15,884 nt of DNA, taken from contig JANMQK010000401.1 in assembly GCA_031370485.1 (NCBI GenBank), positions 1 through 15,884 on the forward strand, written 5' to 3'. Both the position numbers and the translations under genes were made by a program. The stretch's first letter is position 1. Each line of letters starts with the position of its first letter. Of this stretch, positions 13,405 through 15,884 are shown piece after piece. The notes below the pieces were generated by a model, which saw nothing but the letters and a program-made list of their open reading frames with translations, ran no database searches and had not been told where the DNA came from. Source of the stretch: JANMQK01 sp031370485. GTDB taxonomy: Bacteria; Acidobacteriota; Polarisedimenticolia; Gp22-AA2.

Positions 13405-14384
13405 CCCGGCCCTCCGGCGGCGCCCGCGCCGAGGGATGCGAGGGCGGTCGTGAGGCTCTGCGGGTCCTCGACACTGAGGCAGGCGAGATCGGGCGCGATC
13501 CGCTTCGCAAGACCGCAGAGCACCTTTCCCGGGCCGATCTCGAGAATCACCCCGGCCCCGAGGGCCTTGATCCGTTCGACCGTCTCGATCCAGCGGACCG
13601 GCGCAGTCACCTGGCGCACCAGGAGCGTCCGGAACTCCCCGGCGCGGCGCTCGGGCATGGCGGTGGCGTTGGCGATCACCGGGAAAGCGGCGTCCTTGAG
13701 GGAAACCGCGCCGAGATGCTTTTCCAGCCTGTCCTGCGCCGGGGCCATCAGGGCGCAGTGAAAGGGGGCGCTGACCGGAAGTGGCAGCACGCGGCGCGCG
13801 CCGCGGGCCCTGGCAAGCGGGCCGAGACGCTCGACGGCCGCGGCGGTTCCCGCGACCACGATCTGCTCGGGGGCGTTGAGGTTCGCGGGGGACAGGCACT
13901 CCCCCCCCGCCGCCTCGAGGCAGAGTGCTTCGACCTCCTGCAGCGGGAGCCCGAGCACCGCTGCCATGGCGCCCTGCCCCGCCGGAACGGCTTCCTGCAT
14001 GTATTCGCCCCGCTTCCTGACGGTCCGGACGGCGTCCTCGAGGTCGAGGGCGCCGGCCGCCACGAGCGCCGTGTACTCCCCCAGCGAATGACCCGCGGCG
14101 CAGACGACCCGCTCGCTCCAGGCAGCGCCGAGCCCCTCCCGCACCGCCGTGAGGATGGCCAGGCTCGTGGCGAGAATCGCGGGCTGGGTGTTCGCGGTCA
14201 GGCGGAGCGTCTCCTCCGGTCCCTCGAAGCACAGACGCGCCAAGGGGAACCCGAGAGCCCGGTCCGCCCGGTCGAAGACGTCACGCGCGCCAGGCCACGC
14301 GTCGCGGGCGGCCCTGCCCATCCCCACGGACTGGGAGCCCTGGCCCGGAAAAACCAACGCGATGCGCGTCGCCGCGCTCACCAT
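13401..14384 (-). CDS. fabD: Malonyl-CoA:ACP transacylase
   Basis: Transfers malonyl from CoA to ACP, supplying the extender for FabH and FabF. 327 residues. VFPGQGSQSVGMG (11-23) is the oxyanion-hole segment; the nucleophile is Ser100 in AAGHSLGEYTAL (96-107); Arg125 in VRKRGEYMQ binds the malonyl carboxylate; and His209 in SAPFHCALM completes the dyad. The ATG at 14384 overlaps the end of fabH by seven bases. A GTG three bases further in would give the 4-base overlap seen elsewhere in this operon and cannot be excluded. The C-terminal tail is rich in Ala and Gly and overlaps the fabG start. Confidence 0.95.
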   Translation of the reverse strand: MVSAATRIALVFPGQGSQSVGMGRAARDAWPGARDVFDRADRALGFPLARLCFEGPEETLRLTANTQPAILATSLAILTAVREGLGAAWSERVVCAAGHSLGEYTALVAAGALDLEDAVRTVRKRGEYMQEAVPAGQGAMAAVLGLPLQEVEALCLEAAGGECLSPANLNAPEQIVVAGTAAAVERLGPLARARGARRVLPLPVSAPFHCALMAPAQDRLEKHLGAVSLKDAAFPVIANATAMPERRAGEFRTLLVRQVTAPVRWIETVERIKALGAGVILEIGPGKVLCGLAKRIAPDLACLSVEDPQSLTTALASLGAGAAGGPG

Positions 14385-15376
14385 CCCCAGCGGCACAGGG
14401 CCGCCCCCCAGGTCAGACCGGTGCCGAAGGCGGCGAAAAGCAGGGTATCCCCCTTCTCGACGAGTCCCTTCCGGACGGCCTCGTCGAGGGCCACGGGGAT
14501 CGACGCCGCCGAGGTGTTCCCGACCCGCTCGACGTTCACGTAGACCTGGTCCTCGCGCAATTCGAGACGCGAGCCCACGGCATCGATGATCCGGCGGTTG
14601 GCCTGGTGGGGGATGAACAGGTCGAGATCGGAGGTCTTCAGCCCCGCCTGCCGGAGCACATCGCGGGCCGAGTCCTCCATCGAGCGGACCGCCATCTTGA
14701 ACGTCTCGTTGCCCCGCATGTGGATGAAGTGCCTGCCCTCCCGGACGGTGCGCTCGGAGGCGGGCTCGCGGCTCCCGCCCGCCGGGAGGTGGATGTAGTC
14801 CGCCAGCCTCCCGTCGGCCCGCATCGTCGTGGCCAGGACCCCGTAAGGGGCCTCTCCCTGTGTCAGGATCACCGCCCCGGCCGCGTCGCCGAACAGCACG
14901 CAGGTGCCGCGATCGGTCCAGTTGACGAATTTCGACAGCACCTCCGCCCCGATCAGCAGCACGTTCCTGTAGGCTCCCGTGCTCAGGAAGCGGTCGGCCA
15001 CCGACAGTCCGTAGATGAACCCCGTGCAGCCGGCCGAAAGATCGAAGGCCGCGGCCTTGCGGGCGCCCAGGTTGTCCTGCACGATGCACGCCGCCGCGGG
15101 AAAGGGCGTGTCCGCGGTGACGGTGGCGCAGATCACCAGGTCGATGTCGCTGCCCTGCATCCCCGCCGATTGCAGCGCCTCAAGGGAGGCGCGCGTGGCG
15201 AACGTGGACAGGCACTCGTCGCCGGCGGCGATGCGACGCTCCCGGATGCCGGTACGCGTCGTGATCCACTCGTCCGAGGTGTCGACCATCTTCTCGAGGT
15301 CGGCGTTGGTCAGGATCTTCGCCGGAAGGGAGGACCCCGTGCCCCGGATGACGGCCCGCATGCCGCTTGCGCCCAC
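14378..15376 (-). CDS. fabH: 3-oxoacyl-[acyl-carrier-protein] synthase III (KAS III)
   Basis: Starts fatty-acid synthesis by condensing an acyl-CoA, usually acetyl-CoA, with malonyl-ACP. 332 residues from GTG at 15376. The triad is intact: Cys117 in DLSAGCTGFIYGL (112-124), His257 in FIPHQANRRI (254-263) and Asn287 in RVGNTSAASIP (284-294). RTGIRERR (41-48) is also typical. The GTG at 15376 has GGGGAG six bases upstream and lies one base after the plsX stop. An ATG at 15361 would give an N-terminus MRAVIRGTGSSLP closer to E. coli FabH but has no ribosome site, so the first five residues are uncertain. Primer preference, straight or branched, cannot be read with confidence. Confidence 0.94.
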   Translation of the reverse strand: MGASGMRAVIRGTGSSLPAKILTNADLEKMVDTSDEWITTRTGIRERRIAAGDECLSTFATRASLEALQSAGMQGSDIDLVICATVTADTPFPAAACIVQDNLGARKAAAFDLSAGCTGFIYGLSVADRFLSTGAYRNVLLIGAEVLSKFVNWTDRGTCVLFGDAAGAVILTQGEAPYGVLATTMRADGRLADYIHLPAGGSREPASERTVREGRHFIHMRGNETFKMAVRSMEDSARDVLRQAGLKTSDLDLFIPHQANRRIIDAVGSRLELREDQVYVNVERVGNTSAASIPVALDEAVRKGLVEKGDTLLFAAFGTGLTWGAALCRWGW

Positions 15377-15377
15377 T

Positions 15378-15884
15378 TCAGTCTCCCCCCGGAGCGCCAC
15401 CGCCCGTCACCTCGAGGGGGCTTTCCCTGGGCGTCATTTTGCCGATCTCGTCGTGGATGCGATCGTTGACGCGGTTGCGGATGAAATCCATCGTCACGCG
15501 CACGGCGTTCTTGATGGCGCGCGGCGAGGAGCCCCCGTGGCAGATGATCGCCGCGCCGCGCACTCCCAGGAGCGGCACCCCGCCGTACTCGGCGTAGTCG
15601 ATCCGCCTCCGGAATCTCCGGAATGCCGGCCGGGCCAGGAGGTAGCCCATCCGGGCGAGGATCGACTTGGAGATCTCCTCTTTCATAAAGTGCAGCAGGG
15701 CTTCCGCGCAGCTCTCCACTGCCTTGAGCGAAACGTTGCCGATGAAGCCATCGCAGACGATCACGTCCGCCTCGCCGTTGAAGATGTCACGGCCCTCGAC
15801 GTTGCCGATGAAGTTCAAGGGCGCGCCCTTGAGGACGCGGAACGTCTCCCGCGTGACCTCGTTGCCCTTCGTGTCCTCTTCGCC
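15378..15884 (-). CDS. plsX: Phosphate acyltransferase PlsX, C-terminal part
   Basis: The last 168 residues are in the window; the N-terminus lies beyond the right edge. PlsX converts acyl-ACP to acyl-phosphate for glycerol-3-phosphate acylation by PlsY, linking fatty-acid to phospholipid synthesis. The frame is open to the edge and begins GEEDTKGNEVTRETF, followed by PLNFIGNVEGRDIFNGEADV, VCDGFIGNVSLK and the YAEYGGVPLLGVRG segment with a following CHGGSSPRAIKNAV. All are diagnostic of PlsX. The last residues are Gly- and Pro-rich and specific to this lineage. It ends one base before the fabH start, so the two are likely co-translated. The order plsX-fabH-fabD-fabG-acpP-fabF is the classic one. 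Confidence 0.94.
   Translation of the reverse strand, partial: GEEDTKGNEVTRETFRVLKGAPLNFIGNVEGRDIFNGEADVIVCDGFIGNVSLKAVESCAEALLHFMKEEISKSILARMGYLLARPAFRRFRRRIDYAEYGGVPLLGVRGAAIICHGGSSPRAIKNAVRVTMDFIRNRVNDRIHDEIGKMTPRESPLEVTGGGAPGGD

Noticed and set aside
13405..14232. Long N-terminal extension of the fabG frame
   Set aside because: This stretch is fabD in another phase. FabG starts at 13404, with an ATGA junction and the family-typical length.

Overview
The window is a gene-dense, GC-rich stretch of bacterial chromosome with 16 protein genes. Two of them run off the ends. I see no tRNA, rRNA, CRISPR array, insertion sequence or phage gene. The combination of IHF-alpha-like and MerR-like genes, HPr kinase with RapZ, a mannose-type EIIA, and a plsX-fabH-fabD-fabG-acpP-fabF cluster suggests a diderm, non-Firmicute bacterium such as a soil or sediment Acidobacteriota or delta-proteobacterial-like lineage. 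That placement is inference; no marker gene here settles it.

Layout. (1) 1-861 (-): the N-terminal 287 residues of a membrane-anchored SGNH/GDSL-like protein. (2) 1146-3486 (+): tdh-kbl, the two-step pathway from threonine to glycine and acetyl-CoA, behind a good sigma70-type promoter. (3) 3483-5011 (-): an operon of an IHF/HU-type DNA-binding protein, a MerR-family regulator and an unrecognised secreted protein. Its last stop codon overlaps that of kbl. (4) 5101-9804 (-): hprK-rapZ-EIIA(Man)-HPr-ptsI-cupin, a compact phosphorelay operon. Four successive gene junctions are 4-base start/stop overlaps. (5) 9998-11071 (+): a type II (archaeal-style) glyceraldehyde-3-phosphate dehydrogenase homologue, divergent from hprK. 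(6) 11084-15884 (-): the fatty-acid and phospholipid initiation cluster plsX-fabH-fabD-fabG-acpP-fabF, entering from beyond the right edge.

How the genes work together. HprK, HPr (with both His15 and Ser46), EIIA and EI form a complete phosphorelay, but there is no EIIB/EIIC permease nearby. This points to a regulatory rather than a sugar-transporting PTS, with RapZ as a possible output. The divergent GAPDH-like gene shares the intergenic control region with hprK, which is notable because HprK senses glycolytic metabolites in studied species. The fab cluster supplies malonyl-ACP (FabD), the first condensation (FabH), reduction (FabG), elongation (FabF), the carrier (AcpP) and acyl-phosphate for phospholipids (PlsX).

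Four predicted promoters have 5/6 or 6/6 -35 matches and 17-base spacers: ihfA, hprK, the GAPDH-like gene and an internal acpP promoter. The tdh promoter has a perfect -10 but a weak -35, and that of the SGNH gene a perfect -35 but a weak -10. No intrinsic terminator with a T-run was seen. The window looks mostly like housekeeping DNA. The most unusual items are the bacterial type II GAPDH homologue beside the hprK operon, the permease-less phosphorelay, and the acpP promoter and hairpin built into the end of fabG.
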